Source of the DNA: Adenophora triphylla var. japonica
Taxonomy: Eukaryota > Streptophyta > Magnoliopsida > Asterales > Campanulaceae
DNA: 64,000 nucleotides
Assembly: GCA_022495995.1 (NCBI GenBank)
Contig: JAFEMH010003620.1
Span: 186,001 to 250,000 of the forward strand
Direction: 5' to 3'
The translations under genes and the position numbers were made by a program. The notes under the pieces were generated by a model. That model did no database searches, was not told the origin of the DNA, and worked only from the letters and a program-made list of their open reading frames with translations. Below are positions 23,707 to 35,689 of the stretch, in pieces (the stretch's first letter is position 1; each line of letters starts with the position of its first letter).

Positions 23707-24423
23707 AATTTATGTTGTTAAACACAAAATCTTGAGAAAAAGCGTATTTTCATAAAAAAAAAAAAAAAAAAACAGGTGTTTTTGAATCAATCATGTTCGA
23801 ATAATATTGATAACATTTTTGTAAATAACCGACATTTTTTAAGAAAAGTGTGGTAATATTTTCGTAAATATTAAAGATTATTAATTTAAGTCGACATTCG
23901 TTAACTCTGTTAACTCTGATGTTGACACTACTAATATTAATATTGTCTAGCTTTCATACATGTGCTGCCCTCTTAAACGTATGTGTAGGCACTTATCAAC
24001 ACATATTCTTCGCCCACTCAATAACAATAACAGAATTTACAAAAACTTTTAAATACCATTTTGAGGGCCTAAATTTCCTTCTGTTTGATACTATCCCGAG
24101 CCAAACGTTAACGTTCTGTCAGTTTTAGCGCACTCGTCTAGTCTAGTAACACAATCAATTTATTAGTAAAACAAATATGCTGACACTTCTTATAACTAAC
24201 GCTAGTTGTATCATTTTAATAGAATCCTTAGTGTTATTAAGTGTCATATAGATATATGTACTTTCTTATTGAACATAACAAATGGTACTACATAGGTCCA
24301 TCCATCCTAATTTGACTAGGATATTAAGGAAATAAATGTTTTTATTATAAGATATAAAAAACGTGGTAGAATGTTGTGAGTATAGAAAGTGGATAGCAAA
24401 GAAAAGAGAATATGGGTACAAAA
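23707..24423. other. Intergenic; no gene seen
   Basis: AT-rich sequence with no ORF or element that I can support. Confidence 0.4.
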
Positions 24424-24425
24424 TA

Positions 24426-24699
24426 CTCCCTCCGTCCCATACCTACGTGCACACTTTCCATTTTGGGCGTCCCAAACCTACGTGCACATTTCCTAAAATG
24501 GAAAGGAATCTTTACTATTCCCTCCACTCATTCTCTCTCCTACATTATTTTAATACTCACAACACCATTATAATTTACTATTCCCTCCACTCATTCTCTC
24601 TCCTATTTTATTTCACACTCACAACACTTTCAATATAATACTCTCTCCTTAATTTACGTGAAAAGTCAAACCGAGCACATAGGTCCGGGACGGAGGGAG
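24426..24699. mobile_element. Stowaway-like MITE
   Basis: CTCCCTCCGTCCCATACC to GTCCGGGACGGAGGGAG with TA on both sides. Confidence 0.9.
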
Positions 24700-24754
24700 T
24701 AGTTAATAGATAGTTGTTATAAGTATGAAACGTGAGACGAATAAATAAATGTTA

Positions 24755-25039
24755 CTCCCTCCATTTTATTCAACTTAGAACAATTTGTTATTTTAGGCGT
24801 TCCACTAGACTTAGAACGTCTCAAAATGATAAGTTTATATTATTTTTTTATTTAATGGGACTCACTCGTCATACTCACAACAATAATTTTCTTACTATTT
24901 CTCTCACTCATTCTCTCTTTTATTTTACTTTTCATACCCACAATATCTCCTACACTCATTTTCTCTCCTCTTATTATATAAGTATTTTTTAATTCTCGTG
25001 TCGAGATAAAAAATCCTAAGTCAGATGAGACGGAAGGAG
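24755..25039. mobile_element. Stowaway-like MITE
   Basis: CTCCCTCCATTTTATTCAAC to CAGATGAGACGGAAGGAG with TA on both sides. Confidence 0.85.
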
Positions 25040-25074
25040 TATATACTTTTCTTTTTTTATTCTTAAAATTTAAA

Positions 25075-25800
25075 ATGGCCAACAAACCTTCTTTATATCA
25101 AGCTCAAAGAGTTCTAGATATACAAAACATCCGAGATTGATATCCAGAAGGTTTGTTTCGCGCTGCATACATGGCTAACAAATTTTATGTATATCAAGAT
25201 CAAAGAATTCTAAATATCAACAAAGTTTTCTGGATATCAACATTAAATCTTTTTAAATATCAACATTAAAGATTTCTGAATATCAATATTAAATACTTCT
25301 GGAGATGAATTAAAAAACACATTTGAACAAGATCATGGTCAATAAACCTTCTGGATATCAAACTCAAATGTTCTGGAGATCCAGAACCCTTTGACCTTGA
25401 TATAAAGAAGGTTTGTTGGTTATGGACCCAGCGCGTTGCAAGCATTCTGAATATCAATATTAAAGGATTTTGGATATCCAGAACCTTTGAGGTTGATATC
25501 CAGAACCTTTGAGACTGATATACATAAGATTTTTTATGAAATGTTAAATAATGATCCATGGTAGTTTTTGTTGATTTAATCCAGAAGCCTTTAATATTAA
25601 TATACAGAAACTTTTAAGGTTGATATATATTCAGAAAGTTTGTTGGTCATGAACTCAGTCATGACATTGATACCCAGAGCGAGCGAAATTTCACTTATTT
25701 ACAAAAATGCCACCACACACGAAGTTCTCCTTATTTATAAAAATGTCATCATATATTTAAAACACGTCTTTTCTAATAGACAGGAAAGACTTCAGGAGAC
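25075..25800. mobile_element. Non-autonomous element with GGATATC repeats
   Basis: Many diverged copies of TTCTGGATATCAA and its complement, and of AAGGTTTGTTGG. The right end (25743-25800) carries AAACACGTCTTTTCT then GAGACCTACTTC, like the ACACGTTTTT and AGACCAACTCC end at 23640-23706. The TATCC motif is shared with the FAR1-type MULE at 57330-63650, so this may be a deletion derivative of that family. Confidence 0.4.
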
Positions 25801-25849
25801 CTACTTCTATTAATAGCCAATATCTTACAAAAAATGCATTTTTTTCTTA

Positions 25850-26177
25850 AGGTTAGAAAAAACGTGTTTTAATTCCCCCGCTAGTGCCAGTGTTAGAGTA
25901 ACAAAGTGCCAGTTTAAAAAGTGTCAGTGCATGTATATTAAGTGCCGGTGTAAAAAAGTGTCAGTGCATGTATTATTAAGTGTCAATGTTAGTGTAAAAA
26001 AGTGTCAGTGTTAGTGTAACAACGTGCCAGTATAAAAATTGACAGTGGATATATTATTAAGTGCCAGTGTTAGTGTAAAAAAGTGACAGTGTTAGTATAA
26101 CAAAGTGTCAGTGTTAGTGTAACAATGTGTCAGTGTTAGTGTAACAAAGTGCCAGTTTAAAGAGTGTCAATGCATGT
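25850..26177. repeat. Minisatellite of GTGYCAGTGTTAGTGTAA units, left part
   Basis: Diverged units of GTGCCAGTGTTAGTGTAACA and AAAGTGTCAGTGCATGTATT follow a foldback-type end (AAAAAATGCATTTTTTT near 25840). The array is interrupted by the Gypsy insertion and resumes at 55751. Confidence 0.8.
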
Positions 26178-26841
26178 TGATGCCGCAGGAAATGTGCTTA
26201 TCAATCTTCGTCCACATGGCAGGACCAATCACTTGACTCCTTGACCTGAAATCAGAACCCACGACTAACCGGAATGGTCTCCGACTTAGACCCTCGGGCG
26301 TGAGAGTAAGTATGGTATTTCAGAGAGCAAATATTGTAAATGAACAGGGATACTCAAATGACAAAATTGCAGTTACCTCAAAACCGTTGTAGTGGTTATG
26401 TATTTATAGCTGCTTTGATGAGGGTGGTACTTTTGGTAGGACTGCATGGATCTCGTAATTTATGGGGCAGTTACGTGTCTGGAGATCGTGTCCTTGAGTG
26501 GCTCCTGATTTGTAGGGAACCAGTTATGGAAAGGGTAGCACGTGCGTCTGGACCCAATAGGTCGACACTTGCTTGGCAGATCGAGGTCGCCTGTTGGGAT
26601 TAGGTCGACCTGACTGATGGATAGTGGCCGGACCGCACCGGAATAAAATCTGGATCGTAGAGTCGGACCAAGCTAGGTCGGGACCTCGTAGGTCGGACAA
26701 TGAGCTTAGGTCGACTGATCCTATTGATGGGCCTTGGGCCTAGTTATAGTTGGGCCTAGCCCACTGAGAATGTGGTGGCCATAGTAGATAAACGATTGGG
26801 CTTTACTCGCTGGGCCTTGCTCGTCACTTTTAGTCTGTTCA
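26178..26841 (-). repeat. 3' LTR of the outer Gypsy element
   Basis: TGATGCCGCAGG to TCTGTTCA on the plus strand. The minus-strand TATA box CTATAAATA is at 26401-26409. Confidence 0.95.
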
Positions 26842-26859
26842 GTGGCCCCCAACTTTCTG
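26842..26859 (-). other. Polypurine tract of the outer Gypsy element
   Basis: The minus strand reads AGAAAGTTGGGGGCCAC directly before the 3' LTR, the usual plus-strand primer site. The same sequence adjoins the LTR at 5666. Confidence 0.7.
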
Positions 26860-27125
26860 AGTTGATTTCGTCGACCAGGAAGTTAAAGATATTCTGATGA
26901 AGCTTAGAATAACTCGTAGGTCGATGCTTGAGTTGAGATTTACCCGACTGATGGTGACGTGGCTCAATCCTGATCATTGACTGTTGAACGATTGGATCGC
27001 TGGGAGCACCGTATTTTGCAATCATTACTGTTTTGACGTTTGAGAACTGCCTTGGGAACTGTTTTCCACATTTAATTAGGAAAATAACGTTTGAATTTTA
27101 CTTTTTCCTTCTCAATTTCGGAAAA

Positions 27126-27133
27126 TATAAATA
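27126..27133 (+). promoter_or_regulatory. TATA box of the antisense ORF in the outer element
   Basis: TATAAATA about 195 bases before the ATG at 27328. It suggests that the antisense ORF has its own promoter pointing away from the 3' LTR and toward pol. Confidence 0.5.
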
Positions 27134-27327
27134 CTCAAATCCTTTTCCTTTTCAATCTTTTACTCTCTCGGAACTCTTGCATAACTCCGGCGAAGGTAGC
27201 GAAACGGCAACTGATTTAAATCGAGCTTTCGTCTCCTACAGTAACCCCTCTTAGTTCAGATTGATCAAGGTATTCCTCTTACCTCTTAGCATTAGGGCTT
27301 AATTTCTACGTATTCTTTGATTTCGCC

Positions 27328-30300
27328 ATGGCTAGGACCTTCAGTACTGAGCCTGGAGCTTGGTATGGCTACTGTAACGTCAATCGTAGAGTTTATAAAC
27401 ACTTGGATGGGGTATGGAGAGAGATGACGGTGGGCGAATGTTCCTCAATTTTGACCCGGTGGGGCTTGCGTTTTGCTGAACTAGGTTTGCCTGTAGGAGA
27501 AAATCTAGGTGCCTTAGAGTCAAACGACCCAAGAATTGTGTCTTTTAATCTTTTCCACGAACTCCTCAACCACATAGCTGTGTTCTACATCCAAGGTTCC
27601 AACAAACCCTCTTTTCTTAGGAATAGAACAGGATTTCCGGGGGAATCTAGGTCGCCCCTTAGTACGTCTGTTAGGTCCCTTGAAACTGCGTATAGGACTG
27701 ATTCCCATGTTTCCTCTTCTTATACAGATATGGCGACTCAAGGGGGATCTTCAGCCTCGACCTCCTCAAGCCCTCACATTGTCAACACCTTCGATTCCTC
27801 CGTTGTGCCTGGGAGAAATGAAAGGGGCTATGTGGCTCCTAGGCCACGTAGAGGGAAGCAAAACTTTCCATCTCGGTTTGAAATGATTTACAACTTCTGT
27901 GAGGTGGACAAGGAAGAGTTTGACATAGCCATTTATAGCAAGAAGGACTTTATGGCCTAGTTTGGTGGTACTTACAAGGAGGATTCCACCAGAGTTGCCT
28001 TCTTCTATGGCCAATTTGAGGCTGGTCTGAGATTGCCCTTAGATCCATTCATAAATGAATTCTTGGAGTGTATGAATGCCCTACCCCTCCAGCTGGGAGC
28101 CAATACTTACAGTTTTGGTCCGCATTTTGCCGTAGTGTGTCGCTTTACGGGGTATGAGCCCTGCATGAGGGTCTTTAGGGAGTTCTTTAGTGTTAAATTT
28201 GATAAGGTCGACTCGGGGATCAGCACTCCCTCTAAGCCAAATTCCCCTAAGTTATTTATCAACCTCCCTAGCAAAGTGAGTGGCTGGAACTCCCATGTAG
28301 TAGTGGTGGAGAGCAGGTTAGGATGGGAGTTCCCTTTACCCAGTGCTGGCTCCAAGGTAGTGAGAGAGGAGGACCATTGGGAGCCCAACTGGCATGTAAA
28401 CTTGTATAAGTGGTTAGTCAAGCTGGCTGATAAGGGACCCATCAGCTGGGAGGTTTTAGGAACTACCAAGAATAACTACATCCAGGCTGGGATGATGCTT
28501 GGAGATGGGGATGTAGTGCCTCTGGTCCCCATTGTAAGGTGCACAATATATCCTGATTGGGTCACCCACGCCTTGGGTAGATTTGAGAAGAAATGCTCTC
28601 TTTGTCAGAAGATGCCCAATTATTGTAAAGACAATGGGGAGCACATTGGTGGTAAGAATTTTACTCGTCTTTTCATTGTTCGTACGTAGAACTTTTAGTA
28701 CATACGTAGAATATGTTGTTATAACTTTTAGCTCGTAGATAATTTGCTCGTATGCAGAACTCGTAGCTCGTACATAGAACTTTCTTGAATTGCCGAGCTA
28801 ATACTTTGTTGCTTTGGTTTTGTGCAGTTCTGACTCCTGCTCAAGAGGCTAATATGGGCCGAGCCATCGACATCAGAAAAAGCAAGAGGAGCTGCGGGGC
28901 TGCCAATGCCCGAGAAAACCGCGAGGCCGAGGGGACCAAGCGTAATGAGCTTCTGAAATTGGTTGACCAAGAGACTTCCCTATTTATCCCTGTGGAAGAT
29001 AATTTAGAGGAGCTGGGGGAAGAGCGAACTGGAGAAGATGCCCAAGGGGCTGATGTTGCTGAAGTCGAAGGGACCGAGCAAGCTGTGGAACCGGCACGGG
29101 AGGTCGTTCGAACTAGATCCCGAGCTCAAACCAAGGCTAAGTCTAAGGCCACCTCCAAGGCCAAGTCGCCCATCATAGATATTGATGAGGAGGAGGAAGA
29201 GGATGATGATGCTCCCCTGAGCAAGAAAATCAGGATTGAGATGTCCAAGTCGAACCCGTCGTCTGTATAGGTGGAAGCAACTGTCCGTGGCTCCTTATCC
29301 CCCCCATTCAAGTTTCATATGCCGAGCTGGTCCAAGCTCGAGTAGATGAGCTGAGCGTCGTTACTCCTCTGACCGGCGTGAATTGCTTAGCTAGAGAGTA
29401 TCCTGAGCTCGAGTACGGTCAGGTGGTAGTGAGGAGAGCAGCTGACCAAGATTTGGTCAAGAAATATACTAATAGAGCTCTGACTCTTGAAGCCTGCCGC
29501 GCTAGGTCCGGGTCGGCCCACTCCGAGGTAACACTTGTCACTTTCTTTTCTTTCACCTGTTTGGAGCCCCTGATTCACTTCTGATCGATCTAATCCCTTG
29601 TTTTTACTTGTCGTTTCAGTCTCTTGCTATGATAGAATTATCCACTAGCTACTGGAAGGCAGCTGAGGAGCAAGAGAAGCTGGCCAAGATCATGCTGGCT
29701 CACAAAAATGAGGAGTTGAAAGAGATGGGGGGATGACCACGCTAAGTTGAAGGAGGAACACGACAAACTGAAGGAGGAACATTCCTATTTGGATGCGGCT
29801 TACGAGGCTCTGAAGCTCATCAAGGATAACGAGGTAAAGTCCAAGGAAGAAGCCTATGCAAGTTAGGAGAGGCCAATAAGGAGCTTGGTGAACTCAAGTT
29901 GAGCAAGGAGAAAGCTGTGCAGGATCTTGAACTAGTGACCCAGCAGTTGGAAGAAGGCACTGTCATTTTAGCAAATAAGAATGAAGAGCTCAAAGCTGCT
30001 CGGCTTCGATGGGAGGAGGAGCTGTCTGATGCCGTTAATGCTGCTAAGGAAACTGCTGGAAAGGAGGCGGTGAAAGCTTATAAGGAGAGCGACAAGATCC
30101 ATGATTACATCACAGAAAAGGCAAGGGGATTTTATGACGTGGGTCGGAGCCATATGGCTCGACGCATTGTGGTGGACCCCTCTGTCAACATATCAATAGA
30201 GCAGCTGGCTAAATGGGCATCAGAAGATCAATATAATACAGCAGCTCGTCAGGGCCATCACTTAGTGCCTTTCAATGACAATGACTTGGCTAATATTGCA

Positions 30301-30567
30301 CAAGACGACTTGGATGCAGAAGCAGAACCTTGGGTTTCTCCTCCCATTGAGCCTGTCAACTTCAATACCATTTTGGCAGAGCTTGAGGAACCTGATGAGC
30401 TGGCTTTCGAAGAGGATACTCTAAAGTACACCATTTCTGACTCTAAAAAGATTGTCTATCCGGATCAACAAGAGGAAGGTTTGGGTGAGCCATCTGCCGC
30501 GAGCGACCAAGTTGATGCCGACCCAGCTTCCACCAGTGACCAGGTCGAAGTTAACCCCACTGATTGA
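27328..30567 (+). pseudogene. Spliced antisense ORF of the outer Gypsy element
   Basis: Exon 1 (27328 to about 28660) encodes the putative gypsy-type transposon family domain: SILTRWGLRFAELGLPVGEN, RNERGYVAPRPRRG, FYGQFEAGLRLPLDPFINEF, SPKLFINLP. Exon 2 (28829 to about 29528) is basic, then acidic (DEEEEEDDD). Exon 3 (from about 29620) is a long coiled coil (KLKEEHDKLKEEHS, LELVTQQLEEGT) ending at 30567. Splice sites are GT/AG, with TTTTGTGCAG before exon 2. Damage: TAG at 27958 and about 29268, an extra C in a C-run near 29300, a G-run frame change near 29732 and TAG near 29864. The role of these proteins in the element is not known. Confidence 0.8.
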
Positions 30568-30879
30568 AATTAAATTTGAATGGTTATGTAATGAACAAGT
30601 CCCAAACAATTTTTGTTTTTGCTTTGTACATGTATGGATGCCTTGGCCCAGTTTTTTGGGAGGCATACTAACTTGTAACTTTTATATGTTCAAGTCCTGG
30701 CCCGCTTTGGGGGACTTAGTCCTATTTAATCGCAGCGGACTTTTACTTGAATCTGTTTTTCTTTGATCCAACTATTTGTCTTGAATGTCGAGCTAGATTT
30801 TAATAGAACAGATGAGTCGCTATGGGCCTTTGATCGGACTAATTTTTTGATGATTCAATCGACCTTGGACTTGTATAAT
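30568..30879. other. 3' trailer between convergent genes
   Basis: Sequence after the antisense ORF, with no ORF of its own that I can support. Confidence 0.35.
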
Positions 30880-31280
30880 TTTTGCAAACGAGATTGACTA
30901 AGAGTCAAACCTGTTTAAGAGAGCGAAGTTGACTAAAGGTCGGGCTTCTCCGCACGAGGTCGATTTAGATGTTGGACCTGGTAAATGAACGAAGCTAACC
31001 AAGAGTCAAGCTCGTTAGAACAAATTCGACTAAGAGTCGGACTTGTTGAATGAACGAAGCTGATTAAGAATCGAGTTAGTTAGAACGAAGTCGACTAAGG
31101 GTCGGACTTGTTAAATGAACGAAGCTGATTAAGAATCGAGCTTGTTAGAACGAGACTGATTAAGAATCGAGTTCGTTAGAACGAAGTCGACTAAGGGTCG
31201 GACTTGTTGAATGAACGAAGCTGATTAAGAATCGAGCTTGTTAGAATGAGACTGATTAAGAATCGAGTATGTTGAAATTA
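30880..31280. repeat. Tandem repeat between the antisense ORF and integrase
   Basis: Units of about 55-65 bases built from GAACGAAGTCGACTAAGGGT and GAACGAAGCTGATTAAGAAT, six or more imperfect copies. Tandem arrays in this non-coding part of Tat elements are known. Confidence 0.85.
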
Positions 31281-31412
31281 ATGTAAAGTGCAACACAATG
31301 TTGGGTCGAAATAGAACAGCAACTTTTATTGAAGTAGAAGCATGCTTACATCAAAAGTGGAGAGCTAAAACTAAAACTGAATTAATCTTTTAAGCTGAAC
31401 TAGATAGCTGGA

Positions 31413-33143
31413 CTAGAAGTAGTACTTGATAAGATGAGTAGCATGCCATGGGTGCTTCAACTCTTCACCACCTGGGTGAGCAATCATGTAAGTTCCCTCT
31501 TTGATGATTCGAGTAACAATGAAGGGACCTTCCCAGTTGGGAGATAACTTGTTCTGCTGGGTTCTCCTTCCTGTTGCCTCGATCTTTCTTAGTACGTGGT
31601 CGCCTACTTGGAATGATCTCGTCTTCACTCTCTTATCATGGTAACTCTTTGTCCTCTGCTTGTAGTTGACCATTCGTAAGTAGGCTGTGTCTCGCTTCTC
31701 GTCAATCAAATCCAATTCGATCAATCTGTTGGTGTCGTTCTGTTCTTGATCGAAGACGACCACTCTGGCTGTAGGAAATTGCAGCTCGGCTGGAGCCATG
31801 GTCTCCGACCCATATGTAAGAGCGAATGGTGTTTCCCCCGTAGGCCCCCAAGTGGTTTTGGAACTGCCCAAAGAGCAAGGGGGAGTTCGTCCAACCAGTT
31901 ACTACGTCGACCAACCAAGCCCGTCTTAAGTGAAGATAGGAGGAGCTTATTCGCTGCTTCAGCTTGCCCATTGCCTTGAGGATAGCAACAGATGATTGCC
32001 AATGCTTTATCCCTACTTGATTCATTTCTTCTTCGAAAGCCCGGGAGAATTGTAGGCCGTTATCTGATACTATAGCTCGAGGGATTCCAAATCGACACCA
32101 GATGAAGTCATGAATGAAATTGATGGCATTTTCTTCTGTAATTCTGGCCAAAGGTTTGGCTTCGACCCACTTCGTGAAGTAATCAGTAGCCACGATCACG
32201 TACTTGCAGTTTCCACGGGCGATAGGGAAGAGTCCAATCAAGTCCACGCCCCACATATAAAACGGCCAAGCAACGACCACCGGAGTTTGCTCCGTCGTAG
32301 GCAGATGAGGCAGGTTGGCAAATCTTTGACACTGGTCACATTGTTGAACAAAGTCGTGAGTGTCAGCTCTCACGTGTGGCCAGTAATACCCCAACGTAAT
32401 CAGCTTGTCGGCCAAGGTTCTGGCCCCCGGGTGTCCACCACAAACCCCACTATGCACCTCGTGCAATAACTGAGTGATCTCTTGGGGGTGAATGCATTTC
32501 AACAATGGCTTAGTGTATGACCTCCTGAATAGCATGTCTCCTTGAATAACATATCTCGGCGCCTTCTTTTTTATGGCTCGAGCTGTCTTCTTGTCTTCAG
32601 GGAGCTCGCCTGTTTCCAAGTATGCCTTCATTTCTTCGATCCAACATTTGTCATAAACCCAGTTTCTCAAGGTGTCTTCCACACATTGAATTTGAACCCT
32701 TTCATATGCTGGATTCTCAAGAGAGGAGATAGGTTCTTCATGTGGCTCGTCTGTAGTAGCCAGCTTCGAGAGTAGGTCAGCCAATTCGTTGTCTTCTCGA
32801 CCAATCCTCTGAATTTCCCAAAACTCCAAGTCTTTTATCAACTCCTTTACCTGGTCGCAGTATTTGATCAAAGTAGAGTTCAGCACCTCGGACCTGGTTG
32901 ACTATCAGCTGGGAATCACAATATGCCATAATTTTGGTTGCCCCAAAGCATTTGGCGTACTCGATGACTGCAACCAAAGCTTCGTACTCTGCCTGGTTGT
33001 TGGAGGCCTCAAACTTGAACCTCAATGCTTCCTCATAGACTGTCCCAGACTCTGGTTCGATCAGTACTATCCCAGCTCCACTAACATTCTTCGTTGCTGA
33101 CCCATCTGAGTACACCTTCCAGCAGTCGTCGGGTAGACAAGTG
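31413..33143 (-). pseudogene. RNaseH and integrase part of the outer Gypsy pol
   Basis: RNaseH begins with WKVYSDGSATKNVSGAG (catalytic Asp in YSDGS) and continues with YCDSQLIVNQVRG. After a frame change near 32880 come the integrase zinc-binding part (HEVHSGVCGGHPG and CDQCQRF) and the DDE core: GVDLIG, IVSDNG and, in another frame near 31950, [10 protein letters not shown]. The C-terminal part (GDHVLRK, LSPNWEGPF, HATHLIKYYF) ends at 31413. Three frame changes make it inactive. The upstream half of pol is at 50643, beyond the nested element. Confidence 0.92.
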
Positions 33144-33148
33144 ACGGG

Positions 33149-34555
33149 TGAAATTACCCGGATCCGAGAAAGGCCTCGCGGCCCCGGCATCTGGCAGTCT
33201 TTCGCGTTGGAGGTGTCTCGCCGTTTTGTTTTCGCATTTCGTAGAGTCGCCACGCCGTTTTTATTAAGCCCAAAACATTGAAAAAGGGCATCAGTTTAAA
33301 GATAATTTTAAACTGTTTTTGTGTGATGAGATTTTGAGTTCGGAGGTCAGATGACTCCCCGGGAAGAGAATATTAGAATATTAGAGCTCACCCGAGTAGC
33401 CTCGTAAAACGAGTCTTTCGGATACCCCTAATATCCTTTAAAATGTTGTGTGTGTGTGTGTGTGTGCTTTTAAAAATGCATGCTGTATCGGATGTCTACA
33501 TTGTATACTATGTATTGAAATGTATTGAAATAGTAATGGAAGGAAGCCTTACCAATGTTGGTTCGTGTCTGTCTTCTCCGCCGGGGAATGGTGTTTGAGG
33601 TCGGAGTAGCGTTCGGCACGGAGTTAGGATTGCTTCGGGAGATGCCGGTTGTCCGCGGACGCAGTTTCGGCGTGAGTTGAGGTTGCGAGAGCTGCGTTCG
33701 GGCGCAGGTTCGGCGTGCGTGGGGATCGTCGGGATCACTCGGGCGAGAGGTTCGGCGTGCGTTGTGGTGGCGAGTCACTCGGGCGAGTTTCGGCGTGGTT
33801 TGGGATCGCTCGGTTTGACTCGGAAAGAGCCGGACACCGTGGAAAGACCGAGCGCAGGCCTCGGAGTACCACGAGGGGCCTCAGAGTACCTCGAGAGTGC
33901 CTCGGGGCGGCGGGAGCGTCTCGGGAGCGCTCGGGAGGCTTCGGAGCACCACAAGGAGCTCGGAAAGCCTCGGAAGGATCCGAAAGGGGCGGGAGTGCCT
34001 CGAGAGGACTTAGAGGAGCCGAGAAGGCTAAGGGAGGAAGAGAGAAGAGGGGAGGTGTGTGAAAATGAGGAGGGAAGCCCTCTATTTATAGTAAAATTTC
34101 GGAGCAAAGAGGTCCGTACGGACCTTCTTGGTTATCCGAATTTTGGATTTCCTCGATTTGAGGGAATGCGCAATGATGGAGAATATTCGGAATGATGGTG
34201 TTCCACTGGCAATAAGGTCCGTACGGACCATCTTGCATGCAAAGAGGTCCGTACGGACCAACTCTGCGAGGAAGTAATCATTTTCCCGGGATTTGAGGGA
34301 ATATTGTGGACTTTAAGGGGATTTAGTAATCATTGAAACAAAGAGGTCCGTACGGACCTTAATTGCTTTTCTTCGATTTCCCGAAAATTCCCGAAAGGTC
34401 CTTTTCTCCCTTTTATCCCGCAAAGGCTCCTCCCTTGGTTTGGTTGGGGGTTTAGAGAGGGTTTTGAGTGAGAGGGGTCGTCGAGAGGCTGTGTTGATGA
34501 GTCTGCGGTGTTTCCGTGTGTGTGAAAGGGCGTGATCCAGATTGGGGTACTTACG
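33149..34555 (-). repeat. 3' LTR of the nested element
   Basis: It starts TGAAATTACCCGG and ends ACTTACG, where the sister LTR ends ACTTACA. It has a TG microsatellite near 33448, TATA box CTATAAATA on the minus strand at 34083-34091, and four palindromes GGTCCGTACGGACC upstream of that TATA box (34111, 34216, 34246, 34345). Confidence 0.93.
34111..34358. promoter_or_regulatory. Four GGTCCGTACGGACC palindromes in U3 of the 3' LTR
   Basis: Exact copies at 34111-34124, 34216-34229, 34246-34259 and 34345-34358, most preceded by CAAAGA. The nearest is 20 bases upstream of the minus-strand TATA box. The centre CCGTACGG contains the GTAC core recognised by SBP-box factors; a link to them is my inference. 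Confidence 0.8.
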
Positions 34556-34599
34556 AAGCCCTCGACGACGTCACTTATGAAAGAAGTGGGGTCGCCGAT

Positions 34600-35215
34600 A
34601 AGATAAGGGTCCTAACTGGATCGCGTCTTTGGGAGAGGAAGTGACCGTGAGGAGTCAATGTGAGGACGTGGTGGTGTTCTTTTGTGTGACCGTTTAGGTC
34701 AATAGGCTGGACCACTGTGATAGGATTCCCTACGTATCCCCGGCGGGAATCAAGCCCGGTCGTAGTTCGGGTGTGGGGTGAGTGTTTTGTGAATGCGGGC
34801 GTGGTGGTGCCACTGAAGTGTTGTGTGACCGCCGAGGTCGGTGGTAGGACGTGGTGGTGTCTGGGTGACCGCATAGGTCGATGGCCGGACCCTGTGATAG
34901 GATTCCTACGTATCCCTGGCGGGAATCAAGCACAGTCGTAGTTCGAGGTGGGAATTTGTGAGTGCATGTGGGCGTGGTGGTGCCACTGAAGTGCTGTGTG
35001 ACCGCCGAGGTCGGTGGTAGACGTGGTGGTGTCCTAAGATGTGGTGACCGCCGAGGTCAATCAAAGTGGGGACGTGGTGGTGTCTCGGGATGGAAATTTT
35101 ACGATTTTCCGAATCGGGTGGTTTAAGGCCTTCCCGGCCGGAGATAGTCATTTGGGAGGTTTATACGGTCTTAGGACCGAGTGGTTTAAAGCCTTCCGGC
35201 CGGAGATAGTGATGA
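34600..35215. repeat. Tandem repeats near the 3' LTR of the nested element (types A and B)
   Basis: Type A is two to three copies of a unit of about 180 bases containing GACCGCCGAGGTCGGTGGTA, GATAGGATTCCTACGTATCC and GTGGTGGTGCCACTGAAGTG. Type B is two copies of a unit with GTGGTTTAAAGCCTTCCGGC (35115-35210). Confidence 0.8.
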
Positions 35216-35640
35216 CACAGAATCGTCTTCGGTGCGGTTGGTGCCACGCTGGAGGACTTTGAATCGTCATCGCGGCGGTTGGTGCCGAGGACTTTGAATC
35301 GTCATCAGCGGCGGTTGGTGCCACGCAGAGGACTTTGAATCGTCATCTCGCGGCGGTTGGTGCCACGGCCCGGAGGACTTTGAATCGTCTTCGCGGCGGT
35401 TGGTGCCACGCCTGGAGGACTTTGAATCGTCATCGGCGGCGGTTGATGTGATGCGCGAGACTTTAGAATCGTCTTAGCCGCGATTTGATGTAATGCGCGA
35501 GACTTTGAATCGTCTTCTAGCCGCGAGTTCGATGTAATGCGCGAGGACTTTGAATCGTCTTCTAGCCGCATCGATGTAATGCGAGGACTTTCAATCGTCT
35601 TCTAGCCGCATTTGTGGAGCGCGCCTTGTGCTTCGAGAGG
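35216..35640. repeat. Tandem repeat, about 38-base units (type C)
   Basis: About ten units of GAGGACTTTGAATCGTC followed by GGCGGTTGGTGCCACGC, or in the later copies by CTAGCCGCATCGATGTAATG. Confidence 0.88.
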
Positions 35641-35689
35641 CGTAGATGCCTTTGTGTTTTTACTGTTGAGTAGAAGATTGGACTTACGA

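Noticed and set aside
33677..34195. 172-codon plus-strand ORF in the left LTR (and its partner at 49772-50299)
   Set aside because: Present in both LTRs but in GC-rich, stop-poor sequence against the direction of the element. The two copies diverge by indels and resemble no known protein.
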